The translations under genes and the position numbers were made by a program. The notes below the pieces were generated by a model, which was given only the letters and a program-made list of their open reading frames with translations, was not told the DNA's origin and did no database searches. A stretch of DNA of 64,000 nucleotides from the NCBI GenBank assembly GCA_963920665.1, contig OY987263.1:39095218-39159217 (forward strand), in the 5' to 3' direction. This DNA comes from Straminergon stramineum (taxonomy: Eukaryota; Streptophyta; Bryopsida; Hypnales; Calliergonaceae). Shown one piece after another: positions 13,905 through 27,212 of this stretch (within the stretch, counting starts at the first letter, position 1; every line of letters starts with the position of its first letter).

Positions 13905-14490
13905 TTTCAATGGCATCCACAATAGAGGAGCTTGAAGTTTGACCACATAGTTATAGGCTCTGGGATTTTAGAATTACGGTAGGAATACCTAATAGCTCCA
14001 ATTTTTCTACTTTGTATAGTTTTTGTTATTAGATTGATCACCAAAAAAATTAAATTGGAAAATGAAAGGAGATTTTGACGCACAAAAGAATGCATCATTG
14101 GATACAACATAGACAAAAAGCTATGAGGGATCAAATTTTTTTGGTTATACATGTATCAAATTTTCACAAAAAAAATTGAAATTTTGTTGCTTGTAAAAGA
14201 CATGTGAGTTCATCTTTGACCCCCCTCCCCCCCTATATTCTCAATGGCATCCCTAGTAGAGGAGCTTGACATTGAACCACATGGTTTTAGGCTTTGGTGT
14301 TTTAGAGTTAAGGGAGGAACTCCTAGTAGCACCACTCTTTCTACTCTTGATAATTTCTACTATTAGACTGATCACCAAAAAAAACTATTTGGGATATGAA
14401 AGGACATTACATTTCAACTCACAAAAGAATGCATCATTGCACACCGCATACAAAAAGCTACGAGGGATTAAATTTTTTTTGAGTAGATGT
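13905..14490. repeat. Direct repeat, two diverged ~250 bp copies with period 333 bp
   Basis: Copy 1 (about 13905-14155) and copy 2 (about 14238-14488) align throughout. Shared landmarks are aatggcatcc, gaggagcttga, ttagattgatcaccaaaaaa (one difference), caaaagaatgcatcatt and aaaaagcta-gaggg. A weaker relative lies inside the element at about 41600-41960. The frames here occur in both copies but carry no recognisable domain, so this is repeat sequence. Confidence 0.65.
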
Positions 14491-15342
14491 TCTAAAATTG
14501 TTTCTTCAACAATAGGTAAATATTGATTTAGGAGATGTACGTAGAAAAAACATTTTGGTGAAGCGGCGCTTTTAGGCACCTGCCGCACTTGAGTTGTCCT
14601 TAGCTGAAGGACTGTTTGTTGCCGCAGAGAATGTGGGCGTCTTCGTAGACTTTGACGCTTTCGGGGTTTTGCGGCCGAGCTTGGTTGCGATCATGCCCAG
14701 CACGAAGCCAATTTAAGCTTTAGTCCCTTTCTTCAGTGTCATCAATATTTCCAGAACTCGCACGTTCACAAGTTTCGCTCTTTTTTCTCGTGATTAGGGT
14801 TTTAGGGTTCTGGGAGATTTCATGTCAATCGACAGTATTCGTTTCAAATTTCCCTTTGTAGAAATCCTCATGCTTGTGCTTCGATTTTTCCGAGTCATCC
14901 ATCACAGTGAATGACATTGAATTAGCGATGGAATTTGGTTGTGGATTTTGAGGCACTGCAGAAGAAGAGGATTCGACAAATCTAAGCTTGATGCTTCTTG
15001 GACCTTCCAACTGCAGCAATTTGATCAGGCCGGAATGCTAAGGAAGCAACCGTGGGCCCATCGTCGCCCGCAGTTGTTGAATTTTTGGGTCAATGCCGCA
15101 AAATTTGCACATGGGGCAATTTTTTTAGGGTTTTCAGGGTTCATTTTTTCTCGCAGCAATTGAGAAGGACAGCATTGTTTTTTAATGTCCTAACCAGTGT
15201 AACTCGCACACAATGACAGAAATTAGCAGGTCGCCTGGCTGGAGCCTCCCAGTTCCCACCTGCGCGTCCATGGGATATCACTGAACGTGAGAAACTATTG
15301 TGTTTTATTCGTTCTTCATACATTTGATATTTCAGAATGTGA

Positions 15343-15503
15343 GAACTTTGCTGTCATTGCATGTGATAATACGGACCTGTAGGCATTGATGTGCTGGTTT
15401 TTACTCGTTACTCATACTTTTAGAATTTTAGAAATTTGCTGTCATTTGAATGTGATAGCACCGAACGTTAGGCATTGATGTGTTGGGTTTTTACTCGTAA
15501 CTC
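15343..15503. repeat. Two tandem copies of an ~72-88 bp unit
   Basis: Units starting at 15343 and 15431 (period 88 bp) share tttgctgtcatt, atgtgata, ggcattgatgtg and tttttactcgt in order. The intervening base changes show the duplication is not recent. Confidence 0.75.
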
Positions 15504-16717
15504 TTTCCTCGTGATGTTTCAGAGTGAGAAATGGATGTTGTAGTGATGTTTTGATCTCTGAAGTAGGTCTTCGTACCGCGGTGACTTATTACTTGTTCTG
15601 AAATCATGATACTGGGTGAAAGACATTTGTTAATTGACGTGCTTGCGCTCTTTCGATTCGTGCTCGTGCTATTTGATTCGTCCTCCTTGTTTGATTCGTC
15701 CTGTTTCGCAGATGCTTTGTGTCAAATGTGCAACTGTCAAATATCTGCTTCATCTTACTGTGCATCGCACGTGCATTGTCAGATGATGCAGCTGTTGCAT
15801 CATGAGTCTTTCATTCCACCAACTGGGGTACTTATCTCTGAACAGTGTACACCCACGCTGGATCTGTCTTGACGTACAGGGAATGTCCAACTTACCGTTG
15901 GTTTTAACTAGGAAAGTCATCGCTGGCATGTACTATACAAGGGCAGGCTGTAAGCTAGAGGATACTATTTAAGTATTTTAACGAGTATGTCGGAGTTTGA
16001 TTAACAGGATTCTGGAGAGACAAGTCAAGATCTCTTTGAATACAAGAGATCAAAATCTTGATCACAGCGTCTATATTTCTATTACAATTTCGAAACGGGA
16101 GATTTGTGTAGAGCATTATTAGTGATTGTGCACAACCTCTTTTCCTTTCAAAGCTCAGTGGCCATACCTAGTCATGCTTACACTGCTTGATAATGATACA
16201 CTGCCTGAGGATTGAAGGTCAGCAAGCGTATGGTCACGTCCCTAACGATTGTAGCACCCTCGACCTTTGAAATTTAGTTTCAATTCAGCTTGCTCTCCTA
16301 ATTTTCTCAAAAGCCTAATTGAGCATAGTCCTGCTTTGATTTACATGGTCATATCATATTATCTTTGCTGCCCTGTTTATTTCCATTCTCGTGCTATACA
16401 GTAGTTCTGCAAAATCTTGAGGATTTCTGAGAATTTTCCCTCACCCCTTCGTCTTTGGCAATAGCATGAAGTCGGCCACTTCCTATGTGCCTAGTGATGT
16501 TCTACAGTCTGGCATTCGACAATAGCACCAGAATATGCGCAAGTTTGGACACAATGCCGCTGTACAGTACCCCGAACAAACGTGTCTCATCAACTGCCTA
16601 AGAACTCTACTTGTTGGATTGGAGCTGCTGTGGATAACAATCATCACACCATCGACGGATGTCCCAAAACATGGTGATCCTCTTGCACAGTGTGCTCATT
16701 TACCATCATGGTCTCAA

Positions 16718-16759
16718 AGGTGGCAAGTCCTTTGTGAAATGAGGTGGCAAGTCCTTTGT
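16718..16759. repeat. 18-bp direct repeat, period 24 bp
   Basis: AGGTGGCAAGTCCTTTGT occurs at 16718-16735 and again at 16742-16759 without change. Confidence 0.9.
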
Positions 16760-16997
16760 TCCCTAATTTTCTCAATAAATATTTGTACACTATTTTCACA
16801 CCCATTCTCTTCAGTACCATGAAGGAGACAATTTCTGTAGTTTGTTATCCTGTTGGACCCACGTATGGACTCATGACCTAATAACGGTATGGTCTCTTGA
16901 ACTCGAGTGCACAAGTCCCTGCTAGAAGCTTCCAATGAGAAGCTAAACGAATTGAAAAATGACTTGCGTCATCATCAGAGACTACGAATTGAATTAG

Positions 16998-17023
16998 GGG
17001 CTTGTAATTGCAATTGCAAGCCC
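16998..17023. repeat. 26-bp near-perfect palindrome
   Basis: GGGCTTG at 16998-17004 is inverted as CAAGCCC at 17017-17023, and the 12 bases between are themselves nearly palindromic (TAATTGCAATTG). It is too short for an element and could be a protein-binding site or chance. Confidence 0.6.
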
Positions 17024-17695
17024 TTGGAACATACATTCCTCCTAAAGCTTCAATCCTCCTATGCTTCAAAACTCTGACCATGTCGATCCTTGGTTGAAGG
17101 CGCCCGTTTTAGTCACATTTTCAAGTCCCAATCGCTTGCCAGGAACACTGGCCCCTAAGACACGCCAGAAAAAACAGATTCGTTAAAGACAATAGCATAA
17201 CATTCCATCATGCAATCCTATCAAGATTCTACAACTCTCTTGGGCCATTTGTGACATCTCCCCAAAGGATGTAATATCCCTCGCGATTCTCCAGGAAGAG
17301 ATTATAATTGAAGTGCCCAACTCAATTGCAGGTTTCCAACAATGGCATATAATCTCATTTCGTGAGGTAAAGGAACCCCGCTAGAAATGGTATATAATGT
17401 AGTGAGAGTTCCATATTTAAATGCACATGCCCATGAAGAGGTCAGTGAAAGCTGTTCTCCTAAATCCACGTCACACATTACTTCCATTCATTCACAAAGC
17501 CCTTAAGCCCTGGCACCCTTTTAGGCCGTTATAAACAATTGACGTTACACAAAAGAGAAAAATCAGGATAAAGGTTAGGCTTTCAATACAGACCTGCAAT
17601 GTGACTTGCAGAAGCACCACCACCCCAAGAAGCTCCACGTGAACGTTTCGACTATCAGATAAAAATTCTCCAATCGAGGTGCTTGTGGATGATTC

Positions 17696-20600
17696 TTAAC
17701 CGATAAGCTCACTGATGGGTGGGCGGTCCATGACTTTGGAGGCTTCGCGAGCCGTCCTTGCCAGGTTTGGATCAATGTGAGGTAAATGGGGAATCTAAAT
17801 ACACAGAAACCGAACAAAACCATGAGTTTCATGCGCAGATAGGTGATGTTGTACCTTATGACACTATTTCCCAGCTCTAAGGGCTGACATAGTGTAGTAG
17901 ACAACAGAGGTGATGAAGAGGTAGAACAGCACCAAAAGAATGAGAATTCCAAAAAAAACTTGGTCATGAGAACATTACTTGTGCAAGAAGGTCAATAGAT
18001 CGTCGGAGAAGACGGGCCACATCACCCTCATCCATCTCACTGTCATCCATGAGCTCCTTCCAAGTCACTCCTGCAGCCCATGCTTCCACCAACCCCGCAA
18101 ACTCTGTGTTGATCTCGACAGGGATCTGCAAGAAAGTAAGAAAAGCAGCAACATATCAATTCCTGGTGCAGTTTTTCAACTCAACCTAGTGCCCATCCTC
18201 CTTTGTAAGAAATATTACTCTTGAATGACAAAGTTCAGCTACCAACGTTGAGTTGGTCACCACACTGATAAGTTTCAACACTGCAATAGTTGACGGATGT
18301 TATGCTCATCGCATGGAAACACGAACTCTTATGATAATCGATCCTTAAAAAACGGCAATGGGATATCAGAATAAATGCTTACAGCAACTCCATGCTTAGT
18401 TTGCATGCTGAGAAGCCACGACCGTGCTTCCTCCATTGACTCGGCCCATTCATTAACGTCACTTGATGCATCATAAATAGAGCTGCAATAAGAGAATTAG
18501 AGAGTGACTGCAGTCAATGCTTAGCCAAAACTTGGGAGTGTGATCTCTGCTTTAGCAGCTTACAAATCCTGAAATTTCATAACAAAATCCAATTTCTTGC
18601 GAATGTAATATATGCTTCCAAAATTGAACTCGTCATGACTTGAAAGAGCCACTATCACCATCATCAGCTCACGATATCAATTAACCGTGTACTTAAATTC
18701 AGCTGACAAGGTATCTGTACTAAATTTACGCAAGAAAAATGATACTTCTAGGAAATTTTTTTTGGTGATAAAGCATTGTCATAGCTCATGGCCAGTAGCA
18801 AATGACTGCAAAACATGCACTTTACAATTAATAAACACAGTTTCTAACAAGTTTAAGCAAAGAAGCGATGACATCACCAAAACTACAAGGGTGTAAGCCA
18901 GAGAAGTTACATACCTGGTGGGGCCTTCTTTAGACCGTGATTTCATGCCATCTGAAACTAGACAAGCGCAGGCAGCTGCAAGTTGAGCAGGGTCGAGAGA
19001 GTTGAGAATGCCACTAGTAAAAGCAATAGCCAACCAAAGCTCATTGATTCCTCGCGCTGAAGCAGCAACTTCGCCAAGAGGCAAAAGCTCGTTAGATTCA
19101 GGCTTCAATGCCCCGGCTTCCTGCAGCACCTTCACCACCTGTCCCACACAGCAGCTGTTACAGAATGTGCAGGAACTTGTGCCAGCATCATCTAAAGTCC
19201 TTCTCAGCCAAACATCCTTAAGAAGTGTCAATGGGACACTATGCATCACTCAGTTGCTGAGGGTCCTCTCCATAGCTTCTTCAAACCATATATAGAGAAT
19301 ATAAAATCATGAATCTTTTCAAGAGCAAGCAGGGAGTGCTTTGACTTACTTGCAGAAACTCCTTCCATCCTGAAGGCTGCATTTGACCGATACGACTGGA
19401 AATACGAGTAGCTTTAGCTTTTGTGCGTTGTAGCTTGTCAAACCGAGACCTTTGCAGCTCCACAAGTTTTCTGGATTCACGGTAGCCTTGGGTCCCTTTG
19501 AGCTTCTTCCGAAGTTTTGAAGCCTCTTTCCGTTGATCAAATAACACCCTCTCGGCCTTCACAAGATCCAAAGAAACCTGGAAGTGTCCCAAGGTAGAAT
19601 TTGGTTCAGAAGCTATTCACGAAATCAGAAAGGACTATTTTAAAAGGGTCATTACGACCTGATTTCCCTCCAACGTGTGCCCTCTATACTACATCAATAC
19701 TGAAATAATAAGCTTCTCAAACAGAATTGAAGCTTGTCTTGCCTAGGACAAGATAGCTGAGAACTTTGTAAAAGCTTCCAAATGCCATCCAGAATATTTG
19801 CTTTACCAAAGAGGTTAGATATAATACCTCGTGAGCACTAGAGAGCTCGCTCAACACGGGTACTTGACAACCCCAAGCCCAAGTATCTATTGAGCTGTCT
19901 GCAGACCAAACGCAACTGAGAGGACCAGAACCTGAGCGACCAAGATTCTCCCATTTCTGAGTCCCCAATTGCAGCTTCTCTTTCAACATTTCTTCCACAG
20001 GTTTCCCAGATTCGCCAAAATTTGCTAAATTCGTATGGACGCTTTTGACACTTCTCGCAGTAAACATGTACCACGAATTATCCGATCCCAAAGCTACGCA
20101 ATGCTGAATATCAGAGTCCCCATCATCGTCTGTAGAAGACTCGTCACCCAAGTTGCCTTCAAGGGCTTGCAATCGACCTTTTTCGCTTGCCAACTGCCAG
20201 AAAGTCACAAGAAGGTCATGACCTTACATGAGACAGATATGCTCAAAATCAAACAAAGCAGGAGACTAACCAGAAGACTGAAACGGAGAACGTACCTTCA
20301 CAAAGTCAGAGACAAATGGTGGGCATGGAACAGAACCAACAAATAAAGCGGGGACAAGGCGCTCGTCACCACTACGGTGCTCAGAGAACGATAAGCAGAT
20401 GAAAGGTGGTCTCCCCTCAGTGGGTGCGTCGAGCAGGGGCTGCACCGCTGCGACTCGCAAACGCTCAACTACTTGTTTTTGTTCTTTCATCAATCGCTTA
20501 GCTTCCTGCCAGTCAACGTTACAACCTCCTCATAAGACTTGGAAACTAACCTTGAGAGAACCAAGCCAAAGATTGCAATTCAGGGAGGAGAGGAAAACCT

Positions 20601-23600
20601 TTGATCTTTCTTTGAGGCTAAGATATTCCTGTAATTCTCCTCGCGTGAGGCGGCCTTCTAGATCCTCATCATCTCTAGCACATTCTTTTTCCAGGAGTTC
20701 AATGTCTTTCTGCAACCGAGCCAATTGCTGCTTAGCAGCAACCATGACTTCACTTCCGACATAGTTACCAAAACTCTTCTCAATGAGAGCACGGGCTTCG
20801 TCCAAACTTCGTGCTATCCTTACCATCTCACTTCCACCTGATTCTGGCGTAGTCTTTACTCTTGCTCCCTGCAAACATACAGTCGAGGACTATTAGTACA
20901 CAGAATTCCAACAGGAGCCAAAACTACATCAATCTATGTTGAGACAGACGAATTCAGCAGTTGCATGCACCTACATGATTGCGACAATTAGGAGGATTCG
21001 CTTACAGCCAACAGATTAAGGGCCATGCCGTAGGTGGCCGTGAATTGTGAGACGAGGGGGTCAGATCCTGCGAAGAGTAATTTGCAACAGTCCTCTGCAC
21101 CTTCAAATGGTGTTTGCACCACTACTGTATGTCCTCGCTCATCAATACCTCTTCGACCAGCCCTACCAGCCATCTGCAGCATAGAATTTGCGCTCAAGAG
21201 TTGGTGCCCATTGTCGCCACGTTTGCTGAGTGAAGCTAGCACGGTTGTCCTGAAAATGAACATCATATGGGACATCCGTATTAAAACTCACATTGACGCT
21301 TATAAATTCAATAGAGACTCCAAGAGAATGGGTCTCAAGCGTAAATTAACATCAAATAATGGTAACTTCATCAAGTGAAAAGATCGAATACAACTATCTG
21401 AGTGCCAGAGACAATATGCAGGAGACATATCATATGGGTATCACATATCAAGTAGCCTAAGCGGTCGACCAGTTCTCACGGATGGGGCTTAATGCAAATA
21501 TCTTGCAAATAAACCTCATTTCGTTGCAAGAGGTGCACACATACATACCTGGCAGGCATGTTAATTCCTGCTGCAAGAGTCTCAGTTGCAAAGACCACTT
21601 TGATGAGACCTTGCTGGAAAAGCTCTTCAACGAAGGCCTTCCAAGTTGGCAAGCAGCCAGCGTGATGTGCAGCCACCCCGTGCAGAAGTGGTTTCACTGC
21701 CACTTCACGTACAGAATCTGGGTGCTGCTCTCGAAAATTTTCAAGTGCATTTCTAACTCGCCTCTGCTCCTCGAGAGTCAGCAGATCGGTTCCCTGACAC
21801 ATTTAAGAAAAATTGTCACAGAAATTCAGTGACAAACACATAACATAGCTCCAGAAACGAAAATTTCCAGAGATAAAGAGACATTTCGCATTATGCAAAT
21901 TACGAACTAATTCCTAAAGAAACACATGTGAATTACAATGCGCACAGATAGTGATGTTGAGGCAAGGAGAGTGGATATTACCAGAAGATAGTGAACAGCA
22001 AGGTCACAACCCCTGCGACTGAAAATGAACCAAATAGCTGGAAGCATTTCCCGCTCTTTCAACTGGTGCAACGTATCCCTGATTTGCGGGATCTGAGCAA
22101 ACCAATTCAGAATCAATCGATAGTTACAAGGTCACGCTCCAGTAATTCTCAATGAAACCAGTATTTTCAAAGGCATGTGTTGAAGCAACATGGACATGAA
22201 GGTGCTCTTATACCTGTCTGCGCCGAAGAAACTGGAGCTCCTCGTCAGACACACGCTGCTCTACTTGCCCCCACCCACCTGATCTCCGCTGATTTTCACT
22301 GCGGACGTCGGGTTCTTTGGAGCCTTTTCCAGCTCTGAGAAGTTTTCGCTGCTTCCTCCGTGGGGAGTCTGATATTTCATCCCAGAATGGATCGGGTTCT
22401 CTTTCACGCTCGGTCCTCCTGAGGTTCAGCCTCCTGCAGAAGAAAACAGAGGGCGCGATCCATCAATGTGAGTACAGCAGAACCAAACCAGCCCACCTGT
22501 AAATGCACAATGCAAGCGTTTCTAATGTAAAAGTTGAAAACTAATAACGAGCACAGCCCCAATAGCATTACCAGCTCTTCCAATTAGAATTTGAGAGGCG
22601 AAGACTAGACTTCTCACCAATTCATTTCATCCCCTTGTTCGTTTAAGAGTGGTTGGAGCGAGTGGCGAGTAGAAAAATGCCAAACAAGTGGAACAGGTCT
22701 TCTCGATGATGTCACTAGTTCGGTAGGACCATGCACCTGACCATACAGCACAAGATTAATCTTCAAGTTTGAAATCTCACAGGTGGTACATAACGAGCAA
22801 ACAAAGATTTCCCATGCGTAACTCTCCCATGTTATTCAAAGCTAAGATACTTCACTGCCATGCTATCAGATATGAAGGGAAAGAGGCGGCCAATCATATA
22901 GAACTAATTTCAACAAAAACTTCTGGTTCTCACGCTTCAAAAGGTCTCGAAACAATGTACAGTCATGATGCATAGCACTATTCCCGGTAGCCTAAACAAT
23001 TGTAGATCTGGCCATATCGTATTAAATCGGAACATTTTTAGCATTAAATGCACCTGAGCGATCCAACCAGCAAGCTCCTCTGGGTTAGCAACGGTGGCTG
23101 AGAGACAAATTAGCTGCACTTCCTTGGGGCAGTAAATCACCTGCCAACAAGGACACTAACATCAGATGAGAATGAACCTCACCTTGAGTGCACTAGAATT
23201 CCTGGACTTGCGATAAACTTGTAAGAATTGCAAAAGCGACGTGAAAGGCCACAGCAAAAAGGTGAGAGCTACACCAACACAAAGCAGTCAATTATCATGG
23301 CGTATTCTTACGAAATGAGTAAAATATCTACCGTAGCAAGTACTGCAACGACTATGCGGAACTTATAGTAGAAGTGTTTGGAAAGTACCGTTTCTTCCCA
23401 TACAGTTCCACGGGAGATATCACTAAGGTAATGCACTTCGTCCAGTACTACAACGTCCACATTCATGAGACGACCACCTTCCTCCACGCTTCCAACACTG
23501 CAAACGCCATAGTATTAGAGCTTTCTTCACAAATTCATATAATTAAATAGAATCATTCCTGTGTTATTTCAAAAGAAATCGCATGTTATCTCTACTTATT

Positions 23601-25417
23601 CTCTCAAAAACCTAAAGCTGCAAGTCCCTTCACGTGTGACACGTACCTACAAGACATACACTAGTGTTCACTATGGGTAGAGGAGTATGTTCAATAAGAT
23701 TTCTTCATTCAACTATGGAATATTGAAGATCGAGAGTATGATATAGATTCTGAGCCCAAAACTATGAATTGCAAATTTGTGACCATTCAATTCATACTCT
23801 GAACTTCTGGGCAGTCATCGATTTCTGCACAAGGTTTAGACTTGTACTGTTATCAAGGCAATATCCATAACCAAATCATGGTTTTACAATCCTGCAACCT
23901 AAAACCCTAAACCCTAAACATAAAGTTTTCTGAACATCACACCTTTGGTATAGCATATTGCGCAAGATTTCTGTGGTCATAATCAAAATAGGAGCCTCCC
24001 TGTTCACAGCCGCGTCTCCTGTGAGCAACCCTACATTCTCCTCTCCAAAAAGCTCTCTGCATGCCCCCACAGTCTCAATTTCAGAACCCAGTGTGAGCAA
24101 ATTCAATTAAAATTTCCCTCAGACATCCAATTTAAACGACCGTCGGTGTTGCAAAGGCTATTTGAATGTTCCACATCTTTGAAGTTACGATTATTTGTAA
24201 ATTTCTTAAAGTAAATAAATAAAACATATGTGAATAAAAATCTATAGTAAAACAAGAGCGTAGGCTGAAACCGAGAATGCACCGGAAATCACGAAGTTTT
24301 TGATTCGACAATGCCTTGAGAGGTGTAGTGTAAAACAAACGTTTCCCTCTGGCAATTGTGGCTGCTGCAGCGGCCTCAGCAACAAGAGTCTTACCACTAC
24401 TAGTTGGAGCACACACCACCAACGATGATCCTTTCAAAAAACCTTCGATGGACATCCTCTGCAACGAAAACCAAATCACGTCAACCCTGATCCATAGTTG
24501 CAATGCGTGGCATTCGAGAACGTTCTCACTTTCTCAATTCTCAATTTTTTCCAACAATTTTCGATTACATCTGAGAGGTTACAGCTCAAGAACAGAGGAT
24601 GTTAAGAAAATAATATACAAAGTTTGCAAAACTAGTTACAGTCCAATAACTTGAATCCGGAATATTCGACTATAATAATAACCTACACCTCTTCCACATT
24701 CGGCAAATTGACACACATTCAAACGAAAAGATCAAAAAGCTCAGATTCAATTTCTGTGCAGACCTGAAACTTGTCAAATGGAAAGTCATAGAGATCCGCA
24801 ATGTCACGAGCCGTCACAGTGCGCTCCCCGCTTGCCTGCACCTTCGCACAAAGCTCCATCAACCTTCCCCTGTCCTTCCCACTCTTCTCACTGGAAACCA
24901 TTTTGAGCAACACACCAGCTTCGGCATCTTCCTCATTGTCTTCAAATTCACCGTCGACGTCGCTAAACTCATCGTAATAAATCCCATTTTCTTCTTCTTC
25001 GTCATCACTATCCGAGTCTTCGTCCTCCTGCTCCTCATCCCTACCTAGCACCCTAAGCTTCTCCAGCAACGGAAGTGAAACCACTTCGTCCTTGTCCGCA
25101 TTCAAGTTTTTATGTGAGGATTTGGCGGAGACAGATAACAGCTTTCCACCCTTCGCCCATTCTAGTGGCTGAAACCCTAATTCCTTACATCTAAGCCAAC
25201 TTCCACCAAAGACGAGACTTCGCGATGCTTGGCGGCATTCAAGAATTCTACAGAGAGGGGGAAAGATTTGTCTTGCTCGCGAGAAAGAACGCTGGACATG
25301 ATACGTTCGCAAGAAATTCGGCGCATGGGAGAACGGGGAAAGCAAAGCAGGACAACAACTGAAGAAATGAAGTTGAGACGCGGGAGCAGCCCAGGGCAGA
25401 GCGGAAGCCATAGCCAT
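17696..25417 (-). CDS. ISE2: ISE2-like plastid DEVH-box RNA helicase (DExH, Ski2/Mtr4-like), 18 exons
   Basis: In Arabidopsis the ISE2 helicase acts on chloroplast RNA processing and affects plasmodesmata. Exons, read on the minus strand: 25417-24764, 24458-24283, 24056-23943, 23497-23389, 23140-23054, 22736-22618, 22433-22214, 22092-21982, 21793-21549, 21249-21006, 20868-20599, 20505-20296, 20193-19828, 19577-19350, 19138-18915, 18482-18383, 18125-17979 and 17794-17696. All junctions are GT..AG, phases agree, and the sum is 1240 codons plus TAA (Arabidopsis is about 1170). The start is the first ATG after an in-frame TGA. Residues 1 to about 80 are Ser/Arg-rich and resemble a plastid transit peptide. 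An acidic tract lies near 130-170. Motif I APTSSGKT is at 235-242, DEVH at 334-337, SAT at 365-367, motif V ([15 protein letters not shown]) at 598-612 and motif [12 protein letters not shown] at 637-646. The C-terminal third matches the ISE2/Ski2-like DSHCT region and ends [11 protein letters not shown]. No damage is visible. Exon ends were read by eye. Confidence 0.96.
23900..23920. repeat. ISE2: Telobox-like run inside helicase intron 3
   Basis: TAAAACCCTAAACCCTAAACA (21 bases including flanks) lies 22 bp downstream of the exon 3 donor on the minus strand. There the transcript reads as two and a half TTTAGGG units. Such motifs can regulate when near a promoter; within an intron the role is unknown. 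Confidence 0.6.
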
Positions 25418-26970
25418 GGTCTCAGCCACTCAGAATTTGCTTATCTCTGTGTCAGAGTCTCTCCCATGAGCGCGAGCGCCGGCGCCCTCTACAACTGCGT
25501 CGAAATTCTCAAAAACTGCGAACATTCAATTCTGGTCCAAAAACTGCAAGCATTCAATTCCGCTCCAACAATTGACGAGATTGCATCCCTCCTTCCTGTG
25601 CTCTCAAAGATGGAATTTCATGGGCCATGGAACCACTGAATTTGCAAGCATAGCTCAAGCAAAAACCTCCAGAAAGAATTGCTTTCAGTGTCGCACAGGG
25701 GCCATATCCAGAAATGTCATGAGCATTTCGGTGATGCGATTCGTAATAATGAAATCAAATAGAGCGCAGAACTAATTCTGCAAAGACACAAATAATGGGG
25801 GAGAATTTATTTTTTTCTTACGGAGGAGGATCGCAAAAGACACAACTGCCGTGCACACAACGACCTTCTGCAGGGGACAGCTGCTTTATCCACTTCAAGT
25901 CTCCTATATTATCACCTCCATACCTCTATAATATCGCATTCCCTACTACCGTATCGCATCATAATATCACAGTCTCTAGTATCACATCTTCTATTCTCGC
26001 TCCGTTCGCTATTGTCACCAATACACTACCGGTAAAGAAAGATTAGATATTTTTCGACAAAAGACTATCCATAGGTAGAATCACATAACTATAAATTAGT
26101 TGGCCTACTACTCACAAATAAGCATGCTTGAAACATCCAACATTTATACTAAAATCGAGTCCTTTGGAGAGCTTCCTAGATGAATGAGAACATCAATCTT
26201 ACTATCACATTTATGTTAATATGTACAAATTGCTTAATTGCCACAAAACAAATATATTGTTTGTAGCATATATTAAGAGTTTGAGAGTGTTGTACCTATC
26301 AACTACTCCCACTTGTCAATCTTTTGATACTTCATTTTCACTTTGATAAAAATGAATATAAACAAAGGGTATGTAGAATTAAGACATATATATTGATTGT
26401 AGAATTGGATCTTGGACACATTAGGTACATGTAGAATGATTAGTCCTACTACAAAGGGTGCAAAATTAGAGTCATTGTAAAATTAGTGTCAATACAAAAG
26501 ACAATTATATAGAAATTGTTATAAACCAATAAAATTTCAAATTGTACTAATTTCAAATAGTATAACTTTGTGGTAAATTAGTGTTGCAACACTAAGATGT
26601 TAATTCTAAGGCTTCCTTATGTCCCTTTACACTTATTACTATGAAGAAAGAGTATTAGGGGATAAATCTATACTCTATAAAGATCCTAGAATGTATTCAA
26701 ATGGGGCTACCTTAACCATCTAGATTTAGAGTTGAAAATGAATAGGAATTGTATTGTGAGTTTATACCTCCCAAATAAGTTCATGACTGGTTGATAAAAG
26801 TTTTCACATGGATTTTCATATAGTTATTTGGGATGGGTGGGATGCAAATGGATGTGCCTCTATACACATGTGTACAACACTATAGTAGGAGGTCTTTAAA
26901 TTGAGTAGACATTTAGATTTAACCCTAGGAAAGGTCCATAAACAATGCATATGCTTGCTAAAATGGACAA
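25418..26970. other. Helicase 5' flank and intergenic DNA
   Basis: The first 300 bp or so upstream of the helicase start (25418-25750) keep genic base composition and presumably hold its 5' leader and promoter. I see no clear TATA box there. Beyond about 26050 the sequence is AT-rich with no gene. Confidence 0.5.
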
Positions 26971-26974
26971 TAGT

Positions 26975-27212
26975 GCTAGTATGTGAGCCCAAGAATGCGA
27001 GCTTGTGAGCATTGAGCCTACAATATAGATACCTATAATATAGATATTCCACACTATAGAAGGTGTATGTATCATAAACACCTATAATATGGGTATTTGT
27101 AGCATATATATCCTACAATTATAGACGGTTTCTATAGTATATACACTTCTTACATAGGTGTGTAGTATTTTAGGCTCATGGGCTCACACTCCTATGCTCA
27201 CATAATAGCAAC
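26975..27212. mobile_element. MITE with TGTGAGC-type inverted ends (small copy)
   Basis: The left end, GTGCTAGTATGTGAGCCC, is matched on the other strand by the right end, GGTTGCTATTATGTGAGCAT. Between them lie repeats of CCTATAATAT(A/G)G on both strands. It is the same family as 7595-7821 and the larger 48860-50288 element. It contains no transposase. Confidence 0.55.

Larger units (their letters stand above)
14560..17695. other. GC-richer island without a convincing CDS; possible untranslated transcript
   Basis: Base composition changes from AT-rich repeat DNA to a more genic mix at about 14560 and stays so up to the 3' end of the helicase gene. TTAGGGTTTTAGGG (14794-14807) and a second TTAGGGTTTTCAGGG (15126-15140) resemble teloboxes found near plant transcription starts. 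The longest frames (88 and 95 codons at 15606-15872 and 16535-16822) have no known domain. It could hold a non-coding RNA, a 5' leader or a decayed gene. The sequence alone does not decide. Confidence 0.35.

Noticed and set aside
18779..19249. 156-codon minus frame and other frames within 17.6-25.4 kb taken as separate genes
   Set aside because: They are helicase exons read through into introns, or frames on the opposite strand.
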